Shown here in pieces: positions 52,781 to 61,019 of a stretch of 64,000 bases of DNA (positions are counted from its first letter, which is position 1; each line of letters opens with the position of its first letter). The position numbers were made by a program, and so were the translations under genes. The notes below the pieces were generated by a model. It made no database searches, was not told the DNA's origin, and saw nothing but the letters and a program-made list of their open reading frames with translations. Where the stretch lies: NCBI RefSeq assembly GCF_050633425.1, contig NZ_JBOEGM010000024.1, forward strand, positions 18,958-82,957, in the 5' to 3' direction. This stretch comes from Pelagimonas sp050633425 (GTDB lineage: Bacteria > Pseudomonadota > Alphaproteobacteria > Rhodobacterales > Rhodobacteraceae).

Positions 52781-53796
52781 GCAAAGCGAACAACCCTCTC
52801 ATCGGGTTTCAAATTGACCCTGCCGATCTGTTCTTTGTTGGCCAAGACCTGGAACGCCCTGAATGCATTCTGGCCGAACGTGATGGCACCTTGTGGTCTG
52901 CGGATGGGCGTGGTGGCGTGATGCGGATCAATCCAGACGGGACGCAAGAGTTGATCTTGCAAAAAGGGCAGAAAATGAACACTGCCACCTCGTTCGAAGA
53001 CCGCCTTGTCAACACCAAGGGCAGCCTGCCCAACGGGCTGACGTTCGATGCAAATGGCGACTTTTTGATTGCGAACTTTGGCACAGATCGGGTCGAACGG
53101 ATGACGCGGACGGGCGAGACCTCGGTGATCATCGACAACGTTGACGGCAAACCTTTCGGGAAAGCAAATTTTGTCACACGCGACAGCAAAGGTCGGCTCT
53201 GGCTGACGGTCACGACCACGATGAACCCTTGGACAGATCATGTGACGAGCCATTCGCGCGACGGTTACATCGCTTTGATCGACGAGCGTGGCGCGCGCAT
53301 AGTCGCGGACAATCTGTGCGGCACCAACGAGCTGCGTTTTGACCCAAAAGAAGAGTGGCTTTACGTTGCCGAAACGACCAGCCGCAACGTTACGCGTTTT
53401 CGCGTCGATGGCGATACGCTGACGGATCGTGAGATTTACGGCCCAAGTGATCTTGGCGGATTTAATGACGGGATTGCCTTTGATGCTTACGGTAATTTGT
53501 GGACGACGCTGGTGATGGCCGACCGTTTGGTTGCGATCACGCCAGAGGGCGATTTGCTTACCATTCTCGATGCTGGCGGCGACCCAAAGGCACTGGCCAA
53601 GCTGGACAAAGCTTGGGAAGAGCGCCGATTAACGCCCGAACTGATGGGGGCTTGCGGTGGAAGTGTGTGCCCTTGGATGGCGTCATTGACCTTTGGTGGG
53701 CCGGATTTGCGCACGATCTATTTGGGCAGTCTGCGGGGCACGAATATCCCATATTTCCAAAGCCCAACAGCCGGCCAGCCGCTGATTTATTGGTAG
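52777..53796 (+). CDS. SMP-30/gluconolactonase/LRE family protein
   Basis: The 339-residue beta-propeller has the SMP-30 metal site: Glu in LERPECILAERDG, Asn in NGLTFDANGDFLIANFG, and the later Asn/Asp in DNLCGTNELRFDPKEEWLYVAET and GGFNDGIAFDAYGNLW. These proteins hydrolyse lactones, which fits a pathway producing a lactone or pyrone after ring opening. There is no signal peptide. It is translationally coupled to the alpha/beta hydrolase and followed by a terminator. Confidence 0.9.
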   Translation: MSKANNPLIGFQIDPADLFFVGQDLERPECILAERDGTLWSADGRGGVMRINPDGTQELILQKGQKMNTATSFEDRLVNTKGSLPNGLTFDANGDFLIANFGTDRVERMTRTGETSVIIDNVDGKPFGKANFVTRDSKGRLWLTVTTTMNPWTDHVTSHSRDGYIALIDERGARIVADNLCGTNELRFDPKEEWLYVAETTSRNVTRFRVDGDTLTDREIYGPSDLGGFNDGIAFDAYGNLWTTLVMADRLVAITPEGDLLTILDAGGDPKALAKLDKAWEERRLTPELMGACGGSVCPWMASLTFGGPDLRTIYLGSLRGTNIPYFQSPTAGQPLIYW

Positions 53797-53826
53797 GTCT
53801 ATCGCCACATGTGTTGGTCACAAAAC

Positions 53827-53852
53827 AAGGGCCGCCATTTGGGGGCCCTTTT
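53827..53852 (+). terminator. terminator after the SMP-30 gene
   Basis: AAGGGCC and GGCCCTT form a 7-bp stem with a 10-base loop and end in TTTT. Confidence 0.75.
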
Positions 53853-54054
53853 GCGAGTGGCTTTGGTGTAATGGGCACAACTGCGTGCCTGCGCGGCTAA
53901 AGGCCCCAGCGCCGTAATCAAAGCGACCATGTTTTCCCTTTTTCCCCCCGCCGTTTATTTATACACTCAACCGAATAGCGATACGTCACTTGTAAGAATG
54001 GCGACGGTCCATCGCCCGTATTCATTAAAGACAAACTGTCGGAGATACCTACGC

Positions 54055-54702
54055 ATGACCGAAAAAGGCACCAAGCGCGCAAACGGCAATCGAACCAAGC
54101 AAAAGATTCTGGATGCCGCCGAAGCGCTTTTTGGCGCACGTGGCTTTGATGCGGTTTCTCTACGCGACATCACAGAATCTGCCGGTGTGACGCTGGCGCT
54201 GGCGTCCTATCACTTCGGCACAAAAGACCGTTTGTTTGAAGCCGTGGTGGCGCGGCGTGCAGATGTGCTGTGCAAACTACGCCGCGCACGGCTGGCCGAT
54301 CTTGCGACGCCGTCGGCACCACGCGACATCCTTGACGCTTTTATGAGCCCCATTTTCGAGCAAATCAAAACCGAAAGCGATGACGGTTGGGCAGCTTATT
54401 TGCGCGTGCTACCGCGCTTGGGCGAGGATGAACGTTGGCTTGATTTGGTGAGCCAGTATTTTGATGAGGTCGCTCGCGAATTCATCGCAGCGCTGCGTCA
54501 AAGTTGCCCCAACACTGATGCCGAACGCTTGGAGCGGGCGTTCCTTATGACGGTCCAACTGATGTTGGTGACTGTTTCACGGCAAAAGCGGCTCGATAGG
54601 TTGACAGATAGTCGTGCCAGCGCAGCGGATTTAGAGGCATCCTATGATAGTTTGCTTGATTTTGTGTCGGCGGGCTTCGACAAATTACCTGCTAATAGGT
54701 AA
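54055..54702 (+). CDS. TetR family transcriptional regulator
   Basis: The start at ATG 54055 (MTEKGTKRANGNRTKQKIL), after a GGAG site, gives 215 residues. The DNA-binding domain is at about 13-60, with FGARGFDAVSLRDITESAGVTLALASYHFGTKDRLFEAVV, followed by a ligand-binding helical domain (about 80-215) with CefD-like length. It is the only regulator of the catabolic island and probably binds the TTGGTCGRTCGAYCAA-like sites at 42394, 47982 and 51480. I find no clear copy in its own promoter, so self-control is uncertain. A longer frame to 53929 lacks a ribosome-binding site. Confidence 0.9.
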   Translation: MTEKGTKRANGNRTKQKILDAAEALFGARGFDAVSLRDITESAGVTLALASYHFGTKDRLFEAVVARRADVLCKLRRARLADLATPSAPRDILDAFMSPIFEQIKTESDDGWAAYLRVLPRLGEDERWLDLVSQYFDEVAREFIAALRQSCPNTDAERLERAFLMTVQLMLVTVSRQKRLDRLTDSRASAADLEASYDSLLDFVSAGFDKLPANR

Positions 54703-55006
54703 CCGCTGTACCAACCCTTTCATGGGCCTACGCTTAGTTCCGAGCATGTCACAGTGAAATTAATCGCATCACATGACAAATAGGAAACATGTTGGAAGCA
54801 ATCAGAATCTGCATAATCCAAGCCTCACTGAAGGAAAAGATGGCAGCAAGATTCCGTAGACCGTCAGGTCGTTTATCTCAAGGTTTTGCAATAGTTGCGA
54901 ACGTCCAGAAGGCGAGCCGCATAGCAACATCGCCGAGGATGGGAGAATGTCTCCTGCGGGCCGCAAGTGATCGCGAAGGTGCCTAGGTTAGGTCGCTGAG
55001 GCTTGC
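54703..55006. other. 300-bp spacer
   Basis: No gene or clear structure is seen between tetR and the next small gene. One open frame (54789-54986) has no motifs. Confidence 0.5.
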
Positions 55007-55300
55007 ATGTTCTTTGCGGCACTGTGTCTTGCGGTCATGGAACTCACATACCCTATCAATCTCATTGGTTTTGACAGCGATGTCGAGCGCGGTGACGTAC
55101 TGACGCGCGATGGTGAGTATCTCGGCGTTTGGACCTTCATCAAGGACAAAGATAACAAAACAGGTATGCTCCACTTTGTTGCAGACGGTGAAAATGAGCC
55201 GATGTTCACCGAAAACGTTCCAGTTCTGAGTAGTGGAATGCGCACCGGGATGGCTATGAGCGATCTCTGCCGCTCCATCCGAGACTGGCACGATACTTAA
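55007..55300 (+). CDS. small hypothetical protein
   Basis: A 97-residue frame (MFFAALCLAVMELTYPINL) with GAGG six bases before the ATG; an alternative start at 55037 gives 87 residues. The sequence FDSDVERGDVLTRDGEYLGVWTFIKD has a beta-rich, acidic look and two possible strands repeat. If the first start is right, the N-terminal ten residues are hydrophobic but too short for a membrane span. I recognise no family. It lies alone between tetR and a DUF1353 gene on the other strand. Confidence 0.45.
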   Translation: MFFAALCLAVMELTYPINLIGFDSDVERGDVLTRDGEYLGVWTFIKDKDNKTGMLHFVADGENEPMFTENVPVLSSGMRTGMAMSDLCRSIRDWHDT

Positions 55301-55361
55301 ACTGGGAAAACATTACTGGCCAAGACAGCGGTGATGCGGATGCCGAGAAGGACCGGTACTG

Positions 55362-55378
55362 GGAAGCTGCGACGCAGC
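55362..55378. repeat. dispersed palindromic spacer repeat, copy 2
   Basis: GGAAGCTGCGACGCAGC, related to the copies at 41805 and 56227. It lies between two small genes. Confidence 0.5.
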
Positions 55379-55445
55379 AATGGCTAGTCTGGTGAATGGC
55401 CGCAGAGGGCCGGGAGGCAAACTTAAGTATTTGTAATGTCAGTTT

Positions 55446-56132
55446 CTACTGACTCGGTTGTTCGATTTGGAGCCCTTCGTGTCCGAAGAGGCTGCTAGGA
55501 AACTTTGTCGCTACGTATTCTTCGAGGTCTTCAAAGGACCTATCAGATGCCTCAAGCCATGACATGGCGGCTGCTGCGTCTTTTTCGGACACATTCGGAG
55601 TGAGCACAAGCTCACGACCAATAACAGAATAAGTATCAGGGATTGTATGACACTGTGCATAGCAGCTTGAGTTCCCCCCGCCCCATTTCCGTCCGCCAAC
55701 CAAAACGGCCAGGTAGAGACGCTTGGCTTCAAACTCAGAAAGGCCTGACGCTCGGTTAGCGTAGTAGAACACTCGATGAGTGTCCTCTGAAGTTCTTTCC
55801 ATGGTTTCCACATACCAGTCGTGGATGATGGCTGCGTCTCTATATGGGCCAGTAAATGGGCCGCCTACGAAGCTCCAAAAAACCTGCGGTATGCTTGCTC
55901 CATCGGTTTTGTATCCAGCCGGGGTGGTCCAGCTAGTTCCGCCGGGATCCACATAAGTGACATCCCGCAGTAAGGCCATTCTCCTATCGGCTTCGAGGAG
56001 TTCAACCAATGGGCGATCAGTAAAGTATCCCCATTCAGCGTCTACATTCAGCCAAGCTAGCAAGCCCGTTCGCGACAGTGTCCAACCCGCAAGTGCCAAC
56101 AAGATCACAAAAAGGAGTATCAATCTCTTCAC
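55446..56132 (-). CDS. DUF1353 domain protein with N-terminal membrane anchor
   Basis: The 228-residue protein starts MKRLILLFVILLALAGWTLS, an uncleaved anchor or signal peptide. The DUF1353 core is YKTDGASIPQVFWSFVGGPFTGPYRDAAIIHDWYVE at about 75-110, with the conserved TDGASIP and HDW. The family is often phage- or mobile-element-linked and of unknown function. The C-terminal ~60 residues (VLTPNVSEKDAAAAMSWLEAS) are not part of the usual domain. A single gene with spacers on both sides. Confidence 0.8.
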   Translation of the reverse strand: MKRLILLFVILLALAGWTLSRTGLLAWLNVDAEWGYFTDRPLVELLEADRRMALLRDVTYVDPGGTSWTTPAGYKTDGASIPQVFWSFVGGPFTGPYRDAAIIHDWYVETMERTSEDTHRVFYYANRASGLSEFEAKRLYLAVLVGGRKWGGGNSSCYAQCHTIPDTYSVIGRELVLTPNVSEKDAAAAMSWLEASDRSFEDLEEYVATKFPSSLFGHEGLQIEQPSQ

Positions 56133-56226
56133 TGGAAATCCGCTCGCAGATTATTCATTGAAAAGTCTACGCTACTTCACGTTAGGATGAGATTCCAGCT
56201 TTGCTTATGGGAAATGGCCGCTATTG

Positions 56227-56243
56227 GGAAGCTGCGATGCAGC
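56227..56243. repeat. dispersed palindromic spacer repeat, copy 3
   Basis: GGAAGCTGCGATGCAGC, followed about 26 bases later by TGGGCCGTC as in copy 1. Confidence 0.55.
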
Positions 56244-56423
56244 ATCCAACAGCACGCTCGGTGTCCGGTATGGGCCGTCTCGATGGAGACAAGTGACCCA
56301 GACCTAGAATTTGCAAACTCCGCTATCTGCGCTTTCCGACTTTGGTGTGATTGCAGAGCTGATGGGGGTTGCATTGGTTGGGGTTTGAGACATTCTAAAT
56401 GTGGAATATCTAGGGGTGATGCG

Positions 56424-56744
56424 ATGCCGGGATTGGTGAAGCTATATATTCGGCAGGTGATCACGGGCTTTGGCCTGTCGGCGCTTTTTGTAGGCATGTT
56501 GCTTTGGGCGAATGTGGCCAATCTTGGGGCGTTGATTGGCGCATCGGATATGGGCTGGGTCGCGGTTGTCATGCTTTGGGTGTTTAACGGGATTGTCTTT
56601 GCGGGCGTGCAGTTTGCGATTGTGATTATGCGGTTGGGGAGCGATGGCCCGACCGGAGGACGGCGTGCGCCACGTCTGAACGGAGCGCGGGCGCGGGTGC
56701 GGGTTGCTGCAGGCAAGGCAGTTGATCCGCTCGGGCGCAAATAG
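56424..56744 (+). CDS. small membrane protein
   Basis: The ATG at 56424 (MPGLVKLYIRQVITGFGLSA) gives 106 residues; the longer frame from 56187 crosses a spacer repeat and is rejected. Two membrane segments are visible (about 12-31 and 43-66; GWVAVVMLWVFNGIVFAGVQFAIV), and the tail is very basic (RRAPRLNGARARVRVAAG). I recall similar short proteins in Rhodobacterales but no function. A terminator follows. Confidence 0.75.
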   Translation: MPGLVKLYIRQVITGFGLSALFVGMLLWANVANLGALIGASDMGWVAVVMLWVFNGIVFAGVQFAIVIMRLGSDGPTGGRRAPRLNGARARVRVAAGKAVDPLGRK

Positions 56745-56774
56745 GCCAACACCAAACTGATAATGGGAGTTGCG

Positions 56775-56804
56775 CCGGTTCCGAAAGGGGCCGGTTTTTG
56801 TTTT
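56775..56804 (+). terminator. terminator after the small membrane protein gene
   Basis: CCGGTTCC and GGGGCCGG pair (two G-U) around a GAAA loop, followed by TTTTTGTTTTG. Confidence 0.8.
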
Positions 56805-56863
56805 GTTCGTTCAGTGGTGTGAACGGGCGGCGACCACATGGAGGATGTTGTACAGAAGATGAA

Positions 56864-57098
56864 ATACCCCTGCCACGGCACCGCAATTCAACAGAACGAA
56901 TTGCGGTGGAAGTGACGGGGACCGCAGCAACCGTGCGGGCAGTGCATTCCCGGGGACCTGTATGTACAGGTGGGCGCCAGGTAACTAAGCCAGGGCTAAG
57001 ACAGAGCCAGCTCCCGAAGGTTTGCTTAAGGCCACTGGAATGTACCCGTGATACGTGAAGAGCAGAACCCGTCGACCCCTGACATAGGGTAGGGGGAT
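56864..57098. ncRNA. probable structured RNA, family unknown
   Basis: This 235-nt stretch between a terminator and a convergent gene has many inverted repeats. Ends 56864-56874 and 57088-57098 can pair (10 of 11 positions). Inside are CACCGCAATTC/GAATTGCGGTG (11 bp, 8-base loop, 56879-56908), CCGCA/TGCGG (56922-56938), ACCTGTA/TACAGGT (56956-56971), GGCT/AGCC (56994-57008) and CCCCT/AGGGG (57076-57095, competing with the closing stem). No coding frame has support. It does not match RNase P, tmRNA, SRP or 6S signatures I know. Strand is undetermined; the last base overlaps the stop of the next gene. Confidence 0.5.
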
Positions 57099-57937
57099 CA
57101 CGCCGACAAGGGCTGCTTGTCTTCGGGTGTCGCGGTTTGGCCAGAAAGATGCGCCAGGAGCGAACTTTCAAAGAAGTGCTGCCACCCACGGGTGCAAACA
57201 TCGTGACAGTCTAACGCCGGAGTGAGGCCGAGATGGGATAGGGTGACGCGGCTGCCATCGCCATCGGGCAAGATTTGCCAGATCAGCGAGGTGCCTTGCC
57301 ATTCAGTGGTGTCGGCAACGTCTTCGATGATCATATGGGCGTCGGAGCAGGTCCAAACATGGGTGCCATCGCGCAGTGAGAAATCCAAGGTGACATGGGA
57401 ATTGCCGAAGTGGATGGTGGCCCCGGTGTCGGTTTTTTCAACCCGTGTGGACCACCAGATGTGCATCTCGTCGAAGATGGCATTTTTCGTGGCTTCTGGC
57501 GTGGCCGGGGTGCGGATGGTGGCGGTATAATCGTCGCCCATGGCGTGGAAATTGCCAAGAAAGCCGTGCCAGCCTTTGTCGAGCGCAAGGACAAGGCCAT
57601 AGCCTTCGCCATTTTCGGGCAGGCCGGAGTGTTCGAGGGTCAATTCGGTGCCTCCGGGGGCCGGGGCGAGGCGCCAGTCGACGGTGGACATCATGCCTTG
57701 CATCGGGCCAACGGTGAAGCTCCAGCGCATATGTTCGTTGGGGGTGGCCTTTTCGACGGTGCCCCAACACATGCGTTCGCCATCGGCGGCCGAGAGCAAG
57801 GCGTAGGGTTCGCCTTCGCGCAGATCATCGGCGGCGGGATGGAACCATTTGCCCATCAGGTCGGCCTTGGTCAGATGCGCCCAAACGGTGGCAGGTGCGG
57901 CGGGGAGAAAGACGGTTTTGCGGATGGTCAGGGTCAT
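57098..57937 (-). CDS. tandem SRPBCC/AHSA1-domain protein
   Basis: The 279-residue protein consists of two START-like AHSA1 domains. The first begins IRKTVFLPAAPATVWAHLTKADLMGKWF at residue 5, the second is about 150-255 with ATIHFGNSHVTLDFSL and SLIWQILPDGDGSRVTLSHLG. Single-domain relatives are usual, so the duplication is a feature. Such proteins bind small hydrophobic ligands or serve stress roles. The gene overlaps an ArsR regulator by 4 bp, a common pairing in which the regulator controls the operon. Confidence 0.87.
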   Translation of the reverse strand: MTLTIRKTVFLPAAPATVWAHLTKADLMGKWFHPAADDLREGEPYALLSAADGERMCWGTVEKATPNEHMRWSFTVGPMQGMMSTVDWRLAPAPGGTELTLEHSGLPENGEGYGLVLALDKGWHGFLGNFHAMGDDYTATIRTPATPEATKNAIFDEMHIWWSTRVEKTDTGATIHFGNSHVTLDFSLRDGTHVWTCSDAHMIIEDVADTTEWQGTSLIWQILPDGDGSRVTLSHLGLTPALDCHDVCTRGWQHFFESSLLAHLSGQTATPEDKQPLSA

Positions 57938-58272
57938 TCTTTGGTCTCCAACTCAGAGAGAGTGTCATGCAGGGCGGATAGGCGATCGTCCCAGAAGGTT
58001 TCGAAGTAATTCAGCCAGTTAACCACGGGCTTGAGTGCATCCGGGTTGAGCGATGACAGAGTTTCACGCCCCGAGCGGCGCATCTGGATCAGATCACCAT
58101 CCTGGAGCACGACAAGGTGCTTTTTGACGGCGGCGCGGGTCATGTCGCAATGGGCTGTGATCTCGGCCAAGGTCATTTCCCGCGCAGAGAGACGGCGCAG
58201 GATGTCGCGGCGGGTTGGGTCTGCTAGGGCGCGAAAGGCGGGTTGCAGATCGGTGCTGGGCAGGGCGCTCAT
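57934..58272 (-). CDS. ArsR family transcriptional regulator
   Basis: A 112-residue winged helix protein: FRALADPTRRDILRRLSAREMTLAEI then CDMTRAAVKKHLVVLQDGDLIQMRRSGRET. Metal-binding cysteines of the ArsR/SmtB type are lacking, as in the branch coupled to AHSA1 genes. It is translationally coupled to both neighbours (ATGA overlaps), and probably represses this cupin-ArsR-AHSA1 operon. Signal unknown. Confidence 0.92.
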   Translation of the reverse strand: MSALPSTDLQPAFRALADPTRRDILRRLSAREMTLAEITAHCDMTRAAVKKHLVVLQDGDLIQMRRSGRETLSSLNPDALKPVVNWLNYFETFWDDRLSALHDTLSELETKE

Positions 58273-58721
58273 TGCGTCACCGCTGCGGCGTCAACCGGCA
58301 GGAAATCAAACGCGCCGTCCTGGTAGAGAAGGGTCACGCAGGGTGATTGCGAGACGCAGGAAGAGACATGCGGCAAGTTGGCGGGGATTTCGTAGTAACC
58401 ACCGGGGCCGATGCGTGGGGCGTCGGCGGGATTGGTGCCGGCGATGACATGGGTCATTTCACCCGACACCATCAGGCCGACCATGGCGGCTGATTTGGTA
58501 TGGGCGGGGCTTTTCAGGCCGGCGGGCAATCGGACCATGGCGAAATAGGGTTCGGTTGTGCGGTCACCACGAAGGGGTGCAAACCCAACGCCTTCGGGCG
58601 TTTGTGCCCAGTCAAGCGCGGAGGCCGGGATCAGGGTGATGTTCGGCGCGGGATTGGCCTTGGGCGCGATGGGCACCAGCAAGGCGAGGGATGTTGCTGT
58701 GAGCAAGGGGAGGCGGGTCAT
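58269..58721 (-). CDS. cupin-like secreted protein
   Basis: The 150-residue protein begins with a signal peptide (MTRLPLLTATSLALLVPIAPKANPA). The rest has a cupin-type pattern: AMVRLPAGLKSPAHTKSAAMVGLMVSGEM followed by GPGGYYEIPANLPHVSSC, with histidines at the expected metal positions and Cys pairs (CVSQSPC) that may form a disulfide in the periplasm. Function is unknown. It is the first gene of the operon with ArsR and AHSA1. Confidence 0.8.
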   Translation of the reverse strand: MTRLPLLTATSLALLVPIAPKANPAPNITLIPASALDWAQTPEGVGFAPLRGDRTTEPYFAMVRLPAGLKSPAHTKSAAMVGLMVSGEMTHVIAGTNPADAPRIGPGGYYEIPANLPHVSSCVSQSPCVTLLYQDGAFDFLPVDAAAVTQ

Positions 58722-59004
58722 TGGGGGCTCCTAAAGGATTCCGTTTGGTATCTAATTTATGAGACACCTTTTGGTATCCTGTCAAGGGGGTTGCGAAGGA
58801 GGTCTGGTGGCCGATTAAATGTGCTTTAAATCAAAAGCTTGCCGGTCTTTGGGTTGAGAGGTCGCGGTTTTGGTCGCGCCGGAACGGGGGCGTCCTGAGG
58901 CGTTTGCGGGCGTTTTTTAGGGGACGTTTCACGGTGTAAGGAAAACCTGACTTACTCCTAAACCTTGGGAGGCAGAGGTTGTGCACAAGGGGGGGAAGAC
59001 ATTT

Positions 59005-59433
59005 ATGCGCGCAAAAACAGGGCCCAATTGGAGGTGGTATGTCTTGGGGCTGGCTGGCGTCAGTGTGGCGATATTTCACGGGTTGGGGCCGGATCGCGCG
59101 CTAATATCATTGACGGCACGGCGTGCCCACGACATGAGCCACAAAGAAATGGTCCATTTCTTAAGAGACAAAGGGGCCTATGTTTTCAGCGTTCCCGCCG
59201 ATGATTGTGCCAGAGCAGGTGAACTTGAGGTCTCTGAGTTCCGCCAGAGCAAGTCCGTTAGGGTGATGCCGGAAAAGAATCGCACGTATTGCCTGCGGTT
59301 TACGGCACTGCTTGGTCAAAAGGCACCGTTGATATTCGAACACCACTATACTTTCCGCTGGACCAAGCGGCAGGGCCGCATCTTTGCGTTCGAAGCACGT
59401 AATACGCCATGGTTCCTGTTTGATTTACCATAG
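59005..59433 (+). CDS. hypothetical protein with one membrane segment
   Basis: The start at ATG 59005 (MRAKTGPNWRWYVLGLAGVS), with GGGGGGAAG upstream, gives 142 residues; a GTG at 58981 lacks such a site. One hydrophobic stretch at about 11-26 suggests a signal or anchor. The rest, with ARRAHDMSHKEMVHFLRDKGAY, two cysteines and several aromatic residues, resembles no family I know. It is upstream of mmcB in the same direction but 61 bp apart. Confidence 0.6.
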   Translation: MRAKTGPNWRWYVLGLAGVSVAIFHGLGPDRALISLTARRAHDMSHKEMVHFLRDKGAYVFSVPADDCARAGELEVSEFRQSKSVRVMPEKNRTYCLRFTALLGQKAPLIFEHHYTFRWTKRQGRIFAFEARNTPWFLFDLP

Positions 59434-59494
59434 GATGCGGGGTTTTGAGCCAGACACCTTGCATTTGTTCACCTAATGTTCATAGTGTTTGCCT

Positions 59495-59968
59495 ATGGAT
59501 ATGCGAGGCGGATCTGACTTTGAAAACATGCAACCCGGGCAGGTATTGGCGCGCGGGGTGGCACGACATTTGGCCAGTCATGGCTTCGCAACGATTGAGG
59601 AATTTGTTCCCGACCGCGGTTTGCGGGTGGATGTGATGGCGCTTGGCCCCAAGGGGGAGCTTTGGGTTGTCGAGTGTAAGTCCAGCCGGGCTGATTTTAT
59701 GAGTGACGGCAAATGGCAGGGCTATTTGGACTGGTGTGATCGCTATTTTTGGGCGGTGGATCAGGAGTTTGATGTTGACTTACTACCTGAGGGCACCGGG
59801 CTGATCATTGCCGACGGGTATGACGGTGAGATTGTGCGCATGGGGCCAGAGGATAAACTAGCCGGGGCGCGGCGCAATAAGTTGGTGCGCAAGTTTGCCT
59901 TTCATGCGGCACGGCGGCTGCAAGGATTGCGCGATCCGCGACTGTCTGGCCTGCTTGGAATGGAATGA
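59495..59968 (+). CDS. mmcB: MmcB family DNA repair protein
   Basis: From ATG 59495 (MDMRGGSDFENMQPGQVLARGV) the protein has 157 residues; a TTG two codons earlier is possible. A PD-(D/E)XK-like core is visible as RVDVMALGPKGELWVVECKSSRADFMSDGKW with the E-x-K pair, and DRYFWAVDQEF. MmcB is a DNA-repair-associated nuclease-like protein of alphaproteobacteria, induced by DNA damage. No LexA box was recognised in the 61 bp before it. Single gene. Confidence 0.9.
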   Translation: MDMRGGSDFENMQPGQVLARGVARHLASHGFATIEEFVPDRGLRVDVMALGPKGELWVVECKSSRADFMSDGKWQGYLDWCDRYFWAVDQEFDVDLLPEGTGLIIADGYDGEIVRMGPEDKLAGARRNKLVRKFAFHAARRLQGLRDPRLSGLLGME

Positions 59969-60109
59969 TTTAGTTTTGGCTCAGTGTAAGGCCGATTTGA
60001 TGCGGTGTGAGCACAAGCTGCGCGCCAAGCCGGAAAATTGCGTTTAGGGTCACAGCACCACGGCAGGCCAGCAACACCATGTTTTAGTAATGTGCCAAAG
60101 AGCCGGGCG

Positions 60110-60152
60110 AAATTCCGTAGACGGAATTTGCAAAACTTATAAAAAGTTTTGC
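60110..60152 (+). repeat. dispersed double-hairpin repeat, copy 2
   Basis: AAATTCCG/CGGAATTT with loop TAGA, then GCAAAACTT/AAGTTTTGC with a 5-base loop. Same order as the copy at 13129-13168. It lies downstream of the convergent DUF6324 gene. Confidence 0.7.
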
Positions 60153-60169
60153 TTGCGTGGACCGGGCTG

Positions 60170-60358
60170 TTACTTTCTCACCTTACGGGCCGTGGCGAGG
60201 GCGGATTTTAGCTCTTCGATGATTTCCTCGGCCTCTTCGGGGTCAAAATCCATCGGGATTTCCATGTCACCGGCATAGATAAACAGGCGCACCATTCCTT
60301 GATCGGTCGGACCGATTTGCAGGTTGGCTTCGATCTCGCGTTCGGTGTTGATACCCAT
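60170..60358 (-). CDS. DUF6324 family small protein
   Basis: A 62-residue acidic protein (MGINTEREIEANLQIGPTDQ) with a central MVRLFIYAGDMEIPMDFDPEEAEEIIEELKSAL block ending in a basic tail. I recognise it as the small Rhodobacterales family DUF6324. No function is known. No membrane segment. It is convergent with mmcB, with about 200 bp and a double-hairpin repeat between them. Confidence 0.82.
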   Translation of the reverse strand: MGINTEREIEANLQIGPTDQGMVRLFIYAGDMEIPMDFDPEEAEEIIEELKSALATARKVRK

Positions 60359-60452
60359 GGCTCTTGTCCAATGTTGTTTGGGGCATAATGCGGGGTTCAG
60401 GGGGTAATGCCAAGAGGCTTGAGTTGCAAGCCGGGTTGAGTAGGTTTGAACT

Positions 60453-60950
60453 ATGGAGATTGAGTTAAAACCTTTGGGCGCTGGCGATGCGGATTGGCTT
60501 GTGAGCGAACATGCAGCTGCTTATGCAGAATCGGATGGGTTTGATGCCACATTCGCGGTGTTGGTTGCGCAGATTTTGGAAGATTTTGAAACCGGGCACG
60601 ATCCGGCTTGTGAGCGGGCGTTTGTGGCATGGCGCGGCAAAGAGCGGCTCGGGTCAATCTTTTGTGTCAAGCAGGATGCTGAAACGGCGAAGTTGCGGTT
60701 GTTTTATCTGGTTGCTGAGGCAAGGGGGCAAGGCCTTGGGCAGCGGCTATTGATGGCGTGCATGGGGTTTGCGAAGGAGGTCGGTTACAAACGGATGCAG
60801 CTCTGGACCCACGAAAGTCACAGCGCGGCTTGCGTGCTTTATGCCCGTAACGGCTGGCGGTTGGTTCGCTCAAAACCGGTGCATAGCTTTGGCGTGAATC
60901 TGATCGAACAGACGTGGCATTGTGATCTAGATGTCGATTTTGAAACGTAA
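60453..60950 (+). CDS. GNAT family N-acetyltransferase
   Basis: The 165-residue protein has the acetyl-CoA motif LVAEARGQGLGQRLLMACMGFAKEVG at about 88-113 and the second motif LWTHESHSAACVLYARNGWRLV. The pattern resembles the C-terminal half of MarR-GNAT fusion proteins, standing here alone. Substrate unknown. It is divergent from the DUF6324 gene and 70 bp upstream of tRNA-His. Confidence 0.88.
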   Translation: MEIELKPLGAGDADWLVSEHAAAYAESDGFDATFAVLVAQILEDFETGHDPACERAFVAWRGKERLGSIFCVKQDAETAKLRLFYLVAEARGQGLGQRLLMACMGFAKEVGYKRMQLWTHESHSAACVLYARNGWRLVRSKPVHSFGVNLIEQTWHCDLDVDFET

Positions 60951-61019
60951 CCATGATATGAAATTTCTCGCGGTTTGGGTATTGCATTCGCTTTGCTGTC
61001 TAGGTATCTGACCGCCAGT

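Noticed and set aside
56864..57098. RNase P RNA, tmRNA or group I intron at this place
   Set aside because: The RNase P GAGGAAAGTCC block and a tmRNA tag frame are missing; a CCGCAGC resembles a group I Q element but P, R and S are not convincing.
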